64,000 nucleotides of DNA from Halocaridina rubra. Lineage: Eukaryota; Arthropoda; Malacostraca; Decapoda; Atyidae. The translations under genes were made by a program, and so were the position numbers. Shown here piece after piece: positions 37,879-53,889 of the stretch. The notes under the pieces were generated by a model. The model worked only from the letters and a program-made list of their open reading frames with translations. It was not told the DNA's origin and did not search any database. The stretch is from the NCBI GenBank assembly GCA_037179515.1, contig JAXCGZ010001893.1:28501-92500 (forward strand), given 5' to 3'. Each line of letters starts with the position of its first letter. Positions within the stretch are counted from its first letter, which is position 1.

Positions 37879-39864
37879 TTACAAATTAAGACGATCAGGG
37901 GGCTTGATATTTCTCTGAGACCTTCTCACTACTGGAGTCTGTATAGGTAACTCATCACATGCACTATTACTTACATCTCTTGAAGGTACATTAATAACAT
38001 CTCTTGAAAGTACACCATTTGTTTCTATAATATTAGAATTGGTTGTTAATTCACTAGGAACACTTGTTACAACAGGATTATCAGCTTCAATTTCACTTAC
38101 AACAGGATTATCATAATCATTATTCAACATTTCATTATTAGACTGATTGAAATCTCCAAAATATCTATGCATCAATTGATCAGAATGTCTTTTCCATATC
38201 ATATTCCCTGAACAATGTACTTGCACTTTATAATTTCTTAAACCCAATACTTCTACAATTCTACCTTCCACCCATAGTGGACCTTTACCATAGTTACGTG
38301 CAAACACAGCATCATCAACTTTGTACATGTTTTCTTCATTTGAAAGACTATCATTACATTCTTTACTTTCTTTCAGCTTTACATCTACAGTACCTCTGAA
38401 ATTTCTATTAAACATAATCTCTGCAGGAGCTTTTCCTGTAGCAGAATGTACAGTTCTTCTATAGTTATAAAGAAAACGACAAACTCTAGTAGTATAATCT
38501 CCCTCTTTAAATTTCCTTAAACCCTCCTTAAATGTCCTTACAGCTCTTTCTGCAAGACCATTAGAGGCTGGATGATAAGGGGCAGGACAAACATGTTTTA
38601 TACCATTCTTTTGCAAAAACACCTTCATTTCCTGTGATACAAAATTAGGAGCATTATCTGACACTATCATGTCTGGCAAGCCAAAATTAGAAAATACTTT
38701 CCTTAGGTGATTTATAGTGACACCAGATGTTGCAGAACTAGAGAACTGTATATCTAAGAACTTACTATAAGAATCAATGACAATTAGAAAATATTTACCA
38801 TCAATAGGACCTGCATAGTCCATATGGACCCTAGACCATGGTTTTCCCGTATTAGGCCATGACAAAGTATTAGCTGGTGGTTGTTTATAATTCTTAAAAC
38901 AAATATTACAATTCTTTGTCATCTCTGCAAGGTCTTGGTCAATCTTTGGCCACCAAACCCATTTCCTAGCCTCTGCTTTCATGGCATTTATTCCATTATG
39001 ACCATTATGTAAATGAGTCAATATCTTACACCTCAACTCTACAGGTATTACAATACGATTCCTGTATAACACTACATCATTATGAAGAGACAATTCATCT
39101 TTAACATTACCATATTCCATGAGTAACAAATTATTTTCTTTAGACCAACCAAATCTTAGACAATTAATTAACTGAGACATCACTTTATCTTTCTTATTAT
39201 ATTGTCTAATTACCTTATAAGAAATTTCATCAAAATCAAGCAATTCCACTAATCTTACATACTCAGCAGGAATCCCAGACTGAATTTCATCTTCTACTGG
39301 AAGACGGCTAAGTGCATCGGCAATAACATTTTCCTTTCCAGGTTTATGCACTAGATCAAAGTCATATTGAGAAAGTAACAAAGCCCATCTTTGTATCCTA
39401 GAATTGGCATTCTGAGGAATTGGCTTATCTTTACCAAACAATCCTAAAAGTGGTTTATGGTCCGTTCTGGCCATAAATTTTCTACCCAAAAGAAAATATC
39501 TAAATCTTTTGACAGCGAAAATCAAAGACAATCCTTCTTTATCCAACTGTGAATATTTCATCTCAGCACTACTCAATTTCTTACTTGCAAAATAAATAGG
39601 TCTTTCTACTCCATTGACCTTTTGCAATAACACACATCCTACACCAACAGGTGAAGCATCAACTTCTACAATCAAGGGATATGACCCATCAAAATTTACT
39701 AATACTTTAGAGTCTACAAAATCTTGTTTAAGACATTTAAATGCATTCTGTTCAATCTTTGTCCATTCAAACTTGGCACCTTTTTTCAGTAAATCATACA
39801 ATGGAGCTGATTTAGTTGAAAAAAGGTGCCAAGTTTGAATGGACAAAGATTGAACAGAATGCAT
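37879..39864 (-). CDS. Gypsy B RNase H-integrase frame
   Basis: A 661-codon frame. Residues 16-29 (STKSAPLYDLLKKG) are the end of the RT connection; the first 15 residues come from the antisense arm of the inverted repeat and are not native. RNase H: VEVDASPVGVG (Asp69), DHKPLLGLF, NVIADALSRLP. Integrase: HLHNGHNGI with CNICFK finger at 284-322, MDYAGPI (Asp349), SDNAPNF (Asp403) and GLAERAV (Glu439), with the DD35E spacing kept. The C-terminus has the RRSQRNIKPPDRLNL motif also found in element C. Catalytic residues are intact but there is no protease or RT, so it is probably not processed into an active enzyme. Confidence 0.9.
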   Translation of the reverse strand: MHSVQSLSIQTWHLFSTKSAPLYDLLKKGAKFEWTKIEQNAFKCLKQDFVDSKVLVNFDGSYPLIVEVDASPVGVGCVLLQKVNGVERPIYFASKKLSSAEMKYSQLDKEGLSLIFAVKRFRYFLLGRKFMARTDHKPLLGLFGKDKPIPQNANSRIQRWALLLSQYDFDLVHKPGKENVIADALSRLPVEDEIQSGIPAEYVRLVELLDFDEISYKVIRQYNKKDKVMSQLINCLRFGWSKENNLLLMEYGNVKDELSLHNDVVLYRNRIVIPVELRCKILTHLHNGHNGINAMKAEARKWVWWPKIDQDLAEMTKNCNICFKNYKQPPANTLSWPNTGKPWSRVHMDYAGPIDGKYFLIVIDSYSKFLDIQFSSSATSGVTINHLRKVFSNFGLPDMIVSDNAPNFVSQEMKVFLQKNGIKHVCPAPYHPASNGLAERAVRTFKEGLRKFKEGDYTTRVCRFLYNYRRTVHSATGKAPAEIMFNRNFRGTVDVKLKESKECNDSLSNEENMYKVDDAVFARNYGKGPLWVEGRIVEVLGLRNYKVQVHCSGNMIWKRHSDQLMHRYFGDFNQSNNEMLNNDYDNPVVSEIEADNPVVTSVPSELTTNSNIIETNGVLSRDVINVPSRDVSNSACDELPIQTPVVRRSQRNIKPPDRLNL

Positions 39865-40115
39865 TTAAATGTCTTAAACAAGATTTTGTAGACTCTAAAG
39901 TATTAGTAAATTTTGATGGGTCATATCCCTTGATTGTAGAAGTTGATGCTTCACCTGTTGGTGTAGGATGTGTGTTATTGCAAAAGGTCAATGGAGTAGA
40001 AAGACCTATTTATTTTGCAAGTAAGAAATTGAGTAGTGCTGAGATGAAATATTCACAGTTGGATAAAGAAGGATTGTCTTTGATTTTCGCTGTCAAAAGA
40101 TTTAGATATTTTCTT
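39490..40115. repeat. 299-bp inverted repeat inside Gypsy B
   Basis: Arms 39490-39788 and 39817-40115, equal in length and identical wherever I compared them, around a 28-bp spacer. The minus-strand arm encodes RNase H residues from about KKGAKFEWTK to RFRYFLL. The other arm encodes the same protein on the plus strand. Confidence 0.93.
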
Positions 40116-40717
40116 CTTACAACCTGAACCTGTGACTGAACCTCATCTTTCTCACTTACAAATGCTTTTTCCATGTTCAAAATTCTCTCCAAAATAGCCT
40201 GAGAGGTCATTGCTTGGAGATCTATGTTGAGAGCCACTATATTTGAAAAATAAACTTCAGCATCTACAGCCATAAATAACTGATCTCTTACTCTACCATC
40301 AAATTGGTTGCCAAAATTACAATGCTTTGCTAGAGCCTATAAATCAGCATACAATTCTTTTACACTCTCATCCTTCCTTTTTTTTCTTTGCTGGAAGGCT
40401 AGCAAACTTCTGTGATAAGAAGGCGTAACAATAAAATGACCTTTCAATAACTGAACCAAGTCTGCATAAGACTTTGTGTGGGGCAAATCAGGAGCACAAA
40501 GATTGCCTAAAACACTAAAAACATCAGTACCCAATGACACAAGCAGGAGATTTTTTTTCTCGTCAGCCTCAGTGACATTTAAATGACTAAAATGTGCCTC
40601 TAATAGGCTTAGCCATAATTCCAAGGAAATTTTCGATGGATTAAAACAATCAATTCTAATCTGATTCAACGACGACGACATTGCGGACCTATTCTGTAAT
40701 ATTACCAGTATCCACAA
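40116..40717 (-). pseudogene. Gypsy B gag
   Basis: The minus-strand frame reads NPSKISLELWLSLLEAHF, CAPDLPHTKSYADL and PSYHRSLLAFQQRKK, then an in-frame TAG at 40337-40339 (after KELYADL). It resumes FDGRVRDQLFMAVDAEVYFS and AFVSEKDEVQ before joining the inverted repeat at 40115. It closely parallels gag of element C, where the corresponding region has no stop. Confidence 0.88.
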
Positions 40718-41049
40718 ACACTTAGGCTAATGTAGCACCCAAACAACCGACAATTCGATATGCTAGGGTAGCAAAAACGTATGCTAGGCTTGAAGAAACA
40801 TGCGCCCAAAACTGCAGCAACATCATACAGGGCACCTAGGCTTAAATCCAACACTAGCCTAGTCGAGGTGAATCACGCAGCATCAATCCAGGATCCAATT
40901 AGGCATAACCATGGTAGCCTAATCCTGGCGTCGGCAAACAAAACATTTGGCACCTACCAGAAATCTTGCAAGGCGAATCTATTTAAGCCAGTAATATAAC
41001 CAAACACAAGAGGTTTCCCATATCCATGAAGGGTTTACTCGTCGCCAAA
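40718..41049 (-). other. Gypsy B leader and primer site
   Basis: Untranslated leader. The minus strand just after the 5' LTR reads TTTGGCGACGAGTAAACC, with the same TGGCGACGAG primer-site core as in element C (41038-41047). Confidence 0.7.
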
Positions 41050-41239
41050 TGTAAAGGTTTGTATTAATAATGAGCGTATATCATGGCTTCCAGTTTATTG
41101 TTGCAAGATGTGTGCCGGTCGGCTCAATCAATATAAACATTAGAAACCAAATAGGTAGAAGTACAATGAAAACAAAAGAGGTGCGATAAAGGGAATAACC
41201 TTATTATCAATAAAGGATTAGATCACTTATATCATAACA
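41050..41239 (-). repeat. Gypsy B 5' LTR
   Basis: 190 bp, matching 37582-37772 with about two differences. Followed by the right AGAAC target copy. Confidence 0.92.
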
Positions 41240-41244
41240 AGAAC

Positions 41245-41289
41245 AATACTTCCAATTACTGGTAAGGGAATAAAGCACAGACACCAAAT
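41245..41289 (+). pseudogene. Gypsy A gag remnant between B and C
   Basis: This 45-bp island is host element A sequence, reading like the zinc-knuckle region of K02A2.6-type gag in two frames. It shows that B and C are separate insertions. Confidence 0.6.
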
Positions 41290-41467
41290 TGTTCCATACT
41301 ATGATTAGATGGGAGAGGATAATGCCATTTAAAATCGTGAGAAAAGTGGAGGTTTTATTACTCAAACTTAGATGTCCGACATGGCGTGTTCTACTCCAGT
41401 GAAAACAACAAAACAATAGCGCAATGCAAAGCGCACGAATTAATCAGCTCAAAAGTTATACATAACA
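41290..41467 (-). repeat. Gypsy C 3' LTR
   Basis: TGTTCCATACTATG...TTATACATAACA on the plus strand. One G more than the other LTR (GATAATGCC versus GATAATCC). Confidence 0.95.
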
Positions 41468-41578
41468 TTCCTCCCTCCAAGAAAAGACATACAAAACTTA
41501 TCAAAAATGGATCAGAAAAATATCAACATACAACAATCATTATACAGAAATATCAATATATTATGGCAACAAAAGACA

Positions 41579-44500
41579 TTACAAATTTAATTTTTCTGGT
41601 GGCTTAATAATTCTCTTTGATCTCCGTAATACTGGAGATGGTGATACAATCTGTTTATCATTCACACCACACCTTTCAGTTTCTGAGACTGTGTCTTCAG
41701 ACTCAATACAATTACTATCAGGTTGAACTGAAACATCACACTTTTGTGAAGATACTTCAACATCATTAGTGGAACTAGAGGCATAGGAATAATTACTTAC
41801 ATTCGAAGAACCTAAAGGCATTGGAGACTCTCTAGGTGTCTTAATACAAGTACCAGTAAATCTAGGCATAAGCTGATCATGATGCCTCTTCCATGATATA
41901 TTACCAAAATCATGAACTTGCACCAAATAATTTCTTACACCAAGCACTTCAATAATTTTACCTTCAATCCAAGACTCTCCCTTCCCAAAATTTTTAGCAA
42001 AAACTGCATCACCAACATTGTACATATTTGTTCCTTCAGAGAAAACTTTCTTTGACAATTTTTCCAGGTCTCTGTCTTTGTTAGGGGAACATTTTACAGA
42101 TACTAAAGTTGTTTTAAAACATCTTCCAAATAGTAACTCTGCTGGTGATTTACCTATACCACTATGCATACTCTTTCTATAATTGTACAAAAATCTACAG
42201 ATTCTAGTATTCAATGATCCACTGTTGAATTTACTTAAGCCCTCTTTTAAAGTTCGAACTGCTCTTTCCGCCAACCCATTAGATGATGGATTGTATGGGG
42301 CAGGAGTTAAATGTTGAATACCATTTTTCTTATAAAAAACTTTAATTTCCTCGGACACAAAATATGGAGCATTATCCGAGACAACAATGTCTGGAATACC
42401 AAAATTAGAAAATGTTTTTCTAAGCAATTCAATGGTAACACTTGAAGTCATTGAACTAGTAACTTGAACATCTAGAAACTTAGAATATGCATCTACAATT
42501 ACAAGAAAATATTTGTTATTTATGGGTCCAGCATAGTCAATGTGAAGTCTTGACCATGCCTTATCAGGGGTAGACCATGACAACACAGGAGCTTGGTTTG
42601 GTTGAAAATTTTTAAAACAAACTGGACAATTCTTTGTAATTTCAGAAATATCTTGGTCAATTTTAGGCCACCAAACCCAATTCCTAGCTTCTGCTTTCAT
42701 CACATTTATCCCATTATGACCACTATGTAAGTGCTCAAGTATTTTACATCTTAAGCTGGTAGGTATTACAATTCTGTTTCTGTACAAAATTACATTGTCA
42801 TATAAACTAAGATCAGATTTAACAGAACCATATTCATGTAATCTCAAATCATTTGTAGACCAACCAAATCTTATATTATGCATGAGTTGACCCAAAACCT
42901 CATCTTTCTGAGTACAATTTCTGATTTTTGAAAAAGAAATATCTTCAAAATCTAAAGCTTCAACTAACTTAATGTATTCATTTGGAGTCATGGATTTATG
43001 ATCATCATCAATAGGCAACCTGCTAAGGGCATCAGCCACAACATTTTCTTTACCCACTTTGTAAGTAAGCTCAAAATCATATTGAGAGAGAAACAGTGCC
43101 CAACGCTGAATACGAGCATTGGCATTAGTAGGAATATGACGCCCTTTGCCAAATAAACCTAAAAGTGGTTTATGGTCGGTCCTTGCTTCAAATTGTCTTC
43201 CAAGTAAAAAATATCTAAAGCGATTCAACCCAAAAACTAAGGCAAGCCCTTCTCGGTCAATTTGAGCATAGTTCTGTTCAGCTGATGTCAGTTTTTTACT
43301 AGCAAAATAAACTGGTAATTCTCTTCCATCAATTTTTTGCAACAATACACATCCTACACCAATAGGAGACGCATCCACTTCAACAACTAGTGGACTATTA
43401 CCATCATAATTAGCCAAAAGGGGACCTTTTGATAAATCCGATTTTACAATTTCAAAAGCTTTGTTTTCAAGTTCAGACCATTTAAAAACTTTATTCTTTT
43501 TTAGCAATTCATACAAGGGGGCCAGCTTGGAAGAAAAATTCTTAATGAATTTACAATAATATGTCAACATTCCAATAAAAGATTGCAACTCTGCAACAGA
43601 AGTAGGGGGTGGAGAATCTAGAATAGCTTTGACCTTCCTAGGGGAAGGTTTGATTCCTTCACCTGAGATACAAAATCCAAGATATTCTAAAGAAGAAACC
43701 TTAACAGCACATTTTTTCTTGTTAATCTGAACATTATGCTCTTGCAAAATTTTTAACACTTCAATAAACCTAAGATCATGCTGCTCTTCAGATTCACCAC
43801 TTACAATAATGTCATCCAAATAAGCATCAACTCCCTCTACATCTTTCAACAGGTTAGCCATAAATCTCTGAAATATAGCTGGTGAAGAAGAAAGACCAAA
43901 AGGTAATCTTTTGTACTTAAACAAACCTTTATGTGTATTTACTACTAAATACTTTTGGCTTTCTTCACTCACAGAAATCTGTAAATATGCATTTTTTAAA
44001 TCAATAGTAGAAAAAATCTTTCCCTTACCAATAGATGCTAACAACTCATCTGTTTTAGGTAATGGATATTGGTCACATGATATACATTTATTCAATTCTT
44101 TAAAATCTCCACAGATACGTACAGACTCCTTATCCGATTTCAACACAGTAACAATGGGGGCAGCCCACTCACTATGGTTAACAGGCTCAACTATATCATC
44201 TACAATCAGTTTATTTAAAGCATCTTCAACTAAAGGTTTATAGTGAATTGGAACTGATCTGTGTTTTCTGAATTTTGGAACTACATCACTCTTAACATGA
44301 ATGTGAGCTGTAATATCTGAAATGGGTTTATTAGGATTAACTTCATAATCATTCAACAATTCTACCACAGAACCATTGACTTTAGTAATTTTAGAAGAAT
44401 CATTAATACCAGACAAATAAATACCTATTTTTGGCATCAAATCTTTGCCACATAAGTTAGAATTATGATTCCCTACAACATAAAATGTCTGTTTCACTTG

Positions 44501-45589
44501 CAGAGAATTATAGTAAACATCCACTCCAACTTTACCCAAAACATTTATTTTGAGATCATCATAAGCATTTAACATTTTATTACAATCTACAATGGACAAT
44601 CCCAAATTATGAACCCAATCTTTAGTCAAGGTACTCACAGCAGCACCTGTATCCACCTCAAAAGGTACAAACTTACCATTAACCAAAATATTCACTTCAT
44701 CTTTACCAATAGCATTGACATTTTTTACTGACAACAGTCTTTCTTCATCAGTATCACTGGAAACTGCTACCTTGTCTACTGCTTTAACTTTAACCTTATG
44801 TTTTTTCTCAGAAGCCTTATTAAAACTTTCTTTTACTGGCTTTGGCTTCACATTACCTTTGACATCTTTTGAAGCCTTCCAACAAACTTGTTTTAAATGT
44901 CCTTTCTTACCACATAAATTACATGTTAAATTCTTAAAGCGACATTTTGCACTATCATGAGGGTAACCACAGTGTTTACAAGAAACTGACTTACTCATGG
45001 GACCATTGGTTGGGGTTTTAACCTTTTGAACAACACCAGCCTTTTCAGAAACATAAGCTTGTTCAAAATTCAAAACTCTCTCAACTATTTGGATAGAAGA
45101 CATAACCTTCAAATTTAAATTTTCAGCAACCAGATTTGAAAAATAAACCTCATTTTCAAGAGCCATAAACAACTGATCCCGCACACGAGAATCAAAGTTG
45201 CTACCAAAATCACAGTCTTTGGCTAGACACTTCAGGTCTGCATACAAATCTTTTAATGTCTCACCTCCTTTTTTCCTCCTTTGTTGAAAAGCCAATAAAC
45301 TTCTATGATAACTAGGCTTTACATCATAATGTGCCTTAAGTAATTTGCATAAATCCTCATACGACTTAGTATGTGGTAAATCTGGGGCACAAATGTTTCC
45401 TAAAATAGCATAAACTTCAGTACCAATAGAAACCAGAAGTAAATTTTTTTTACTATTTGCCTCAGTTATTTCCAAATTTAAAAAATTTGCTTCCAACAAA
45501 CTTAACCACAATTCAAAAGAAATCTTTGAAGGATTAAAATGATCAATGTTCACTCTGCGGTTAGCCCTATTTTCATTTTCTTGAGGCAT
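41579..45589 (-). CDS. Gypsy C gag-pol polyprotein
   Basis: A single 1336-codon frame without stops. Gag: residues 1-200 with HFNPSKISFELWLSLLEANF. Zinc knuckles: 204-216 (CKHCGYPHDSAKC) and 223-236 (CNLCGKKGHLKQVC). Protease: EVDTGAAVSTL, Asp313. RT: STIDLKNAYLQI (Asp530) and YLDDIIVSG (590-598). RNase H: VEVDASPIGVG (Asp739), NVVADALSRLP. Integrase: HLHSGHNGI with CPVCFK finger (953-991), then IDYAG (Asp1018), SDNAPYF (Asp1072) and GLAERAV (Glu1108), a DD35E triad. The C-terminal motif is RRSKRIIKPPEKLNL. All expected catalytic residues are present, gag and pol are fused in one frame, and there is no env. This is the K02A2.6-like Gypsy type. The start is the first Met, 571 bp inside the 5' LTR. 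Confidence 0.97.
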   Translation of the reverse strand: MPQENENRANRRVNIDHFNPSKISFELWLSLLEANFLNLEITEANSKKNLLLVSIGTEVYAILGNICAPDLPHTKSYEDLCKLLKAHYDVKPSYHRSLLAFQQRRKKGGETLKDLYADLKCLAKDCDFGSNFDSRVRDQLFMALENEVYFSNLVAENLNLKVMSSIQIVERVLNFEQAYVSEKAGVVQKVKTPTNGPMSKSVSCKHCGYPHDSAKCRFKNLTCNLCGKKGHLKQVCWKASKDVKGNVKPKPVKESFNKASEKKHKVKVKAVDKVAVSSDTDEERLLSVKNVNAIGKDEVNILVNGKFVPFEVDTGAAVSTLTKDWVHNLGLSIVDCNKMLNAYDDLKINVLGKVGVDVYYNSLQVKQTFYVVGNHNSNLCGKDLMPKIGIYLSGINDSSKITKVNGSVVELLNDYEVNPNKPISDITAHIHVKSDVVPKFRKHRSVPIHYKPLVEDALNKLIVDDIVEPVNHSEWAAPIVTVLKSDKESVRICGDFKELNKCISCDQYPLPKTDELLASIGKGKIFSTIDLKNAYLQISVSEESQKYLVVNTHKGLFKYKRLPFGLSSSPAIFQRFMANLLKDVEGVDAYLDDIIVSGESEEQHDLRFIEVLKILQEHNVQINKKKCAVKVSSLEYLGFCISGEGIKPSPRKVKAILDSPPPTSVAELQSFIGMLTYYCKFIKNFSSKLAPLYELLKKNKVFKWSELENKAFEIVKSDLSKGPLLANYDGNSPLVVEVDASPIGVGCVLLQKIDGRELPVYFASKKLTSAEQNYAQIDREGLALVFGLNRFRYFLLGRQFEARTDHKPLLGLFGKGRHIPTNANARIQRWALFLSQYDFELTYKVGKENVVADALSRLPIDDDHKSMTPNEYIKLVEALDFEDISFSKIRNCTQKDEVLGQLMHNIRFGWSTNDLRLHEYGSVKSDLSLYDNVILYRNRIVIPTSLRCKILEHLHSGHNGINVMKAEARNWVWWPKIDQDISEITKNCPVCFKNFQPNQAPVLSWSTPDKAWSRLHIDYAGPINNKYFLVIVDAYSKFLDVQVTSSMTSSVTIELLRKTFSNFGIPDIVVSDNAPYFVSEEIKVFYKKNGIQHLTPAPYNPSSNGLAERAVRTLKEGLSKFNSGSLNTRICRFLYNYRKSMHSGIGKSPAELLFGRCFKTTLVSVKCSPNKDRDLEKLSKKVFSEGTNMYNVGDAVFAKNFGKGESWIEGKIIEVLGVRNYLVQVHDFGNISWKRHHDQLMPRFTGTCIKTPRESPMPLGSSNVSNYSYASSSTNDVEVSSQKCDVSVQPDSNCIESEDTVSETERCGVNDKQIVSPSPVLRRSKRIIKPPEKLNL

Positions 45590-46160
45590 GATTATAGGCT
45601 AAGTCACTGGGTGAACTGGTAATAATCTCAAAATACACAACATGCAATCATGGCACAGACAGAATAGGCTAAATATTATAGCACTGACAACATAAGCTAA
45701 ACATCATAGAACTAGGCTAGGCCTATATGCAATTTGTTTTACTCCACTCCTCAAAGCACTGGGGTTAAGCACCATATGCTTACGGTAGGCTATGATCAAT
45801 CAAGGCTACCGTACACAAAACACTGGAAACAAGGTTACCGATAAACACAATTGGCCTACCATAGGCTATCATCAATCTAGGGTACACCTTGGAAAATAAT
45901 CACTATAGCTTTCCAATCTTGAAAAAATCGTCAGCATTAGGCTTAAACAGTTATAATACGGCATCTATGAAGGCTCCAATGCTAACTGCAAAACTTGATC
46001 AAAACAGCCTATGGAGGGTGGCCACGGGAACGAAAATCTCGGAAGTCAGAAGCTTACCCAATTTACCGGCTACCTCAAAACTGCAAAAAAATTCACTTAA
46101 ATACTGCAAACCAGAAGTTCCTTTTGCTACTGCATTGGTCCTTTGTACCTCGTCGCCATT
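45590..46160 (-). other. Gypsy C leader and primer site
   Basis: Long untranslated leader. The minus strand next to the LTR reads AATGGCGACGAGGTACAAAG; the TGGCGACGAG core is shared with B. I did not assign the primer tRNA. Confidence 0.75.
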
Positions 46161-46337
46161 TGTTCCATACTATGATTAGATGGGAGAGGATAATCCATTT
46201 AAAATCGTGAGAAAAGTGGAGGTTTTATTACTCAAACTTAGATGTCCGACATGGCGTGTTCTACTCCAGTGAAAACAACAAAACAATAGCGCAATGCAAA
46301 GCGCACGAATTAATCAGCTCAAAAGTTATACATAACA
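46161..46337 (-). repeat. Gypsy C 5' LTR
   Basis: 177 bp, identical to the 3' LTR apart from one single-base indel. Right flank continues into Gypsy A pol. Confidence 0.95.
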
Positions 46338-48104
46338 AATAGCTCATCCCTTATACCAGCTATTAAAGAATGAGGTAAAGTGGATAATGGTCACAGGAGT
46401 GTCAGCATGGTTTTGAAAAAATTAAAAAGGAGATTTGTTCTGATAAGTTTTTAGTACACTTTAAAGAAAATCTTTCCTTTAAAATTAGTATGTGACGCCT
46501 CACAAGTTGGAATAGGTTGTGTCTTAGCACATGAAATGCCAGATGGCACAGAAAAACCTATTGCATTTGCTTCAAGATTGTAGAATATAGCTGAGCAAAA
46601 TTATTCTCAAATAGAGAAGGAAGGCTTATCGTTGATCTATGAAGTTAAGAAATTTCACATGTATTTGTATGGAAAGAAAATGTTTGCTTTGGTCACTGAC
46701 CATAAGCCACTATTAGCTATCTTAGGTCGAAAAGCAGGACTACCAACGCTAGTTGCAGCTAGATTCCAGAGATGGGCAATAATATTAGCTGCTTATAAAT
46801 ACTCATTAGAGTATAGACCCACTAGTAAAATGGGAAATGCAGATGCATTGTCACGATTACCAGTAGAAAAAGCACCAGAATGGCATGGAAAGTCCATACT
46901 ATTGATTGAAGCTCAAAACTTACCCTTGAGAGCAAAGAACATTGGACAAAGCACAACAAAAGATAAGGTCCTATGTAAATTGAAGGAATATTTGATGACA
47001 GGAAATGATAAGTTCTTAGAAGGAGAAGAGTGTCAAGCTTATAAAACAGTTAAGGAAGAATTAAGTATAGAACAAGACTGTATCTTGAGAGGAGCTACAG
47101 TAGAAATTCCTATGCCACTCAGAAAAAAGGTTTTGGAAGAAATACATGAAGGTCATCAAGGAATTGTGAAGTCAAAAGCTATAGCCAGAAGTTTCATATG
47201 GTGGCCAAATGTAGATAAAAATATAGAGGATTACATAAAGGATTGTCAGGATTGTGCATTAGAGCAAAACAACCCTAAGTCAATAAGTTTACACCCATGG
47301 GAATGTGCAAAATATCCATATCAGAGACTGCATATTGATTATGCAGGACCCTTTCTGGGAAATTCTTATTTAGTAGTAGTTGATGCTTGTAGCAAATGGC
47401 CTGACATCATTCCAATGCAGACAACAACTTCTCTAAATACAATTAAAGTCCTCATGACATTATTTTCAACTCATGGCATCCCAAAGAGAGTAGTTACAGA
47501 AAATGGTCCTCAGTTCTGTTCAGAAGAATTTGAGAATTTCTTAAAGGTAAATGGCATTAGACATACACTATCTGCACCCTATCACCCAGCAACAAATGGT
47601 GAAGCAGAAAGAATGGTACAAACCTTTAAAAATGCAATGAAAACGTGTAATGCTAACGCCATGAACATTCATAATTCTCTTAATAAGTTTTTACTCACAT
47701 ATAGGACAACACGTCACACAGCAACAGGTGTTTGCCCTTCATTTTTATTGATGGGAAGGAGACTCAGATGTAAGTTAGATCTACTTATACCTGACTCAAA
47801 TGGTAAAAAAGAAAATGAAATATATGAAAGGTTGAAAGGAATTGGAAAGATTAGACATTTCAGTGAAAATGATAGCGTAGTTGTCAGAATGTATAACAAT
47901 AAGGAAAAATGGTCTAAAGGAAAAGTTAAAAAGACGTTAGGAAATCTGAACTACGAAGTACAATTAGATGATGGCAAGGTAGTCAGACGACACATTGACC
48001 AGCTACAACCCAGTGGTAAAGAACCAGGGAGATCAGAAAGAGTTGAGTCTGTATTACCTGATCGGAGGAACAGAGGAAAGCCTACAGAAATATTAGACTT
48101 ATAA
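46338..48104 (+). pseudogene. Gypsy A RT end, RNase H and integrase
   Basis: The first 130 bp are a frameshifted end of RT (homologous to the APLYxLLK region). RNase H follows ([20 protein letters not shown]) with an in-frame TAG at 46581-46583. The 490-codon open part 46632-48104 contains DHKPLLAILG and NADALSRLP, the integrase finger (IHEGHQG with CQDC, residues 171-208), LHIDYAGPF (Asp236), VTENGPQF and GEAERM (Glu326). The central catalytic position is Glu290 instead of Asp. C-terminal homology ends before the polypurine tract. It lacks protease and almost all RT. Confidence 0.9.
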
Positions 48105-48205
48105 GGAAATATGTAGTAATATAGTTACCTTACTTTAATATGCATCCTATGTGTAATTTTGTATCTCATTTAACTTTTTGTTTAAATAAAAGGGGCCAAT
48201 TCATT

Positions 48206-48221
48206 TTAGGGGAAAGGAGAC
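48206..48221 (+). promoter_or_regulatory. Gypsy A polypurine tract
   Basis: AGGGGAAAGGAGAC directly before the 3' LTR start at 48222. Confidence 0.7.
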
Positions 48222-50038
<1,817 letters not shown>

Positions 50039-50186
50039 TGAATCATTACTGTACTAGTACAACAATGACTTATGTGGAAATATCATCCTAATAAAGGTGA
50101 AAATCCCTAGTCTATAATGTGGCCATTTTTTTAGTTATGTACACCAGTGTGCTCCCCAATTCTTTCTCTCTCTCTCCCTCTCTCTC

Positions 50187-53880
<3,694 letters not shown>

Positions 53881-53889
53881 GCTGGTTTT

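Larger units (their letters stand above)
37582..41239 (-). mobile_element. Gypsy element B, internally rearranged
   Basis: LTRs at 37582-37772 and 41050-41239 (191 and 190 bp, two differences seen) with a 5-bp target duplication AGAAC inside gag of element A. In minus-strand order it has primer site, gag (40717-40116), an inverted copy of its own RNase H start (40115-39817), then RNase H-integrase (39816-37879), polypurine tract and 3' LTR. Zinc knuckle, protease and most of RT are deleted. It could move only with proteins from a relative such as element C. Confidence 0.92.
41290..46337 (-). mobile_element. Gypsy element C, full-length and apparently intact
   Basis: LTRs at 41290-41467 and 46161-46337 (178 and 177 bp) differ by one inserted G and are otherwise identical as read. 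It has a primer site core TGGCGACGAG (46149-46158, minus strand), one 1336-codon gag-pol frame, and a polypurine tract GGAGGGAGGAA (41468-41478). No clear 4-6 bp target duplication: the left flank is CCAAAT and the right flank AATAGC. It is the youngest insertion of the nest. Confidence 0.95.
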
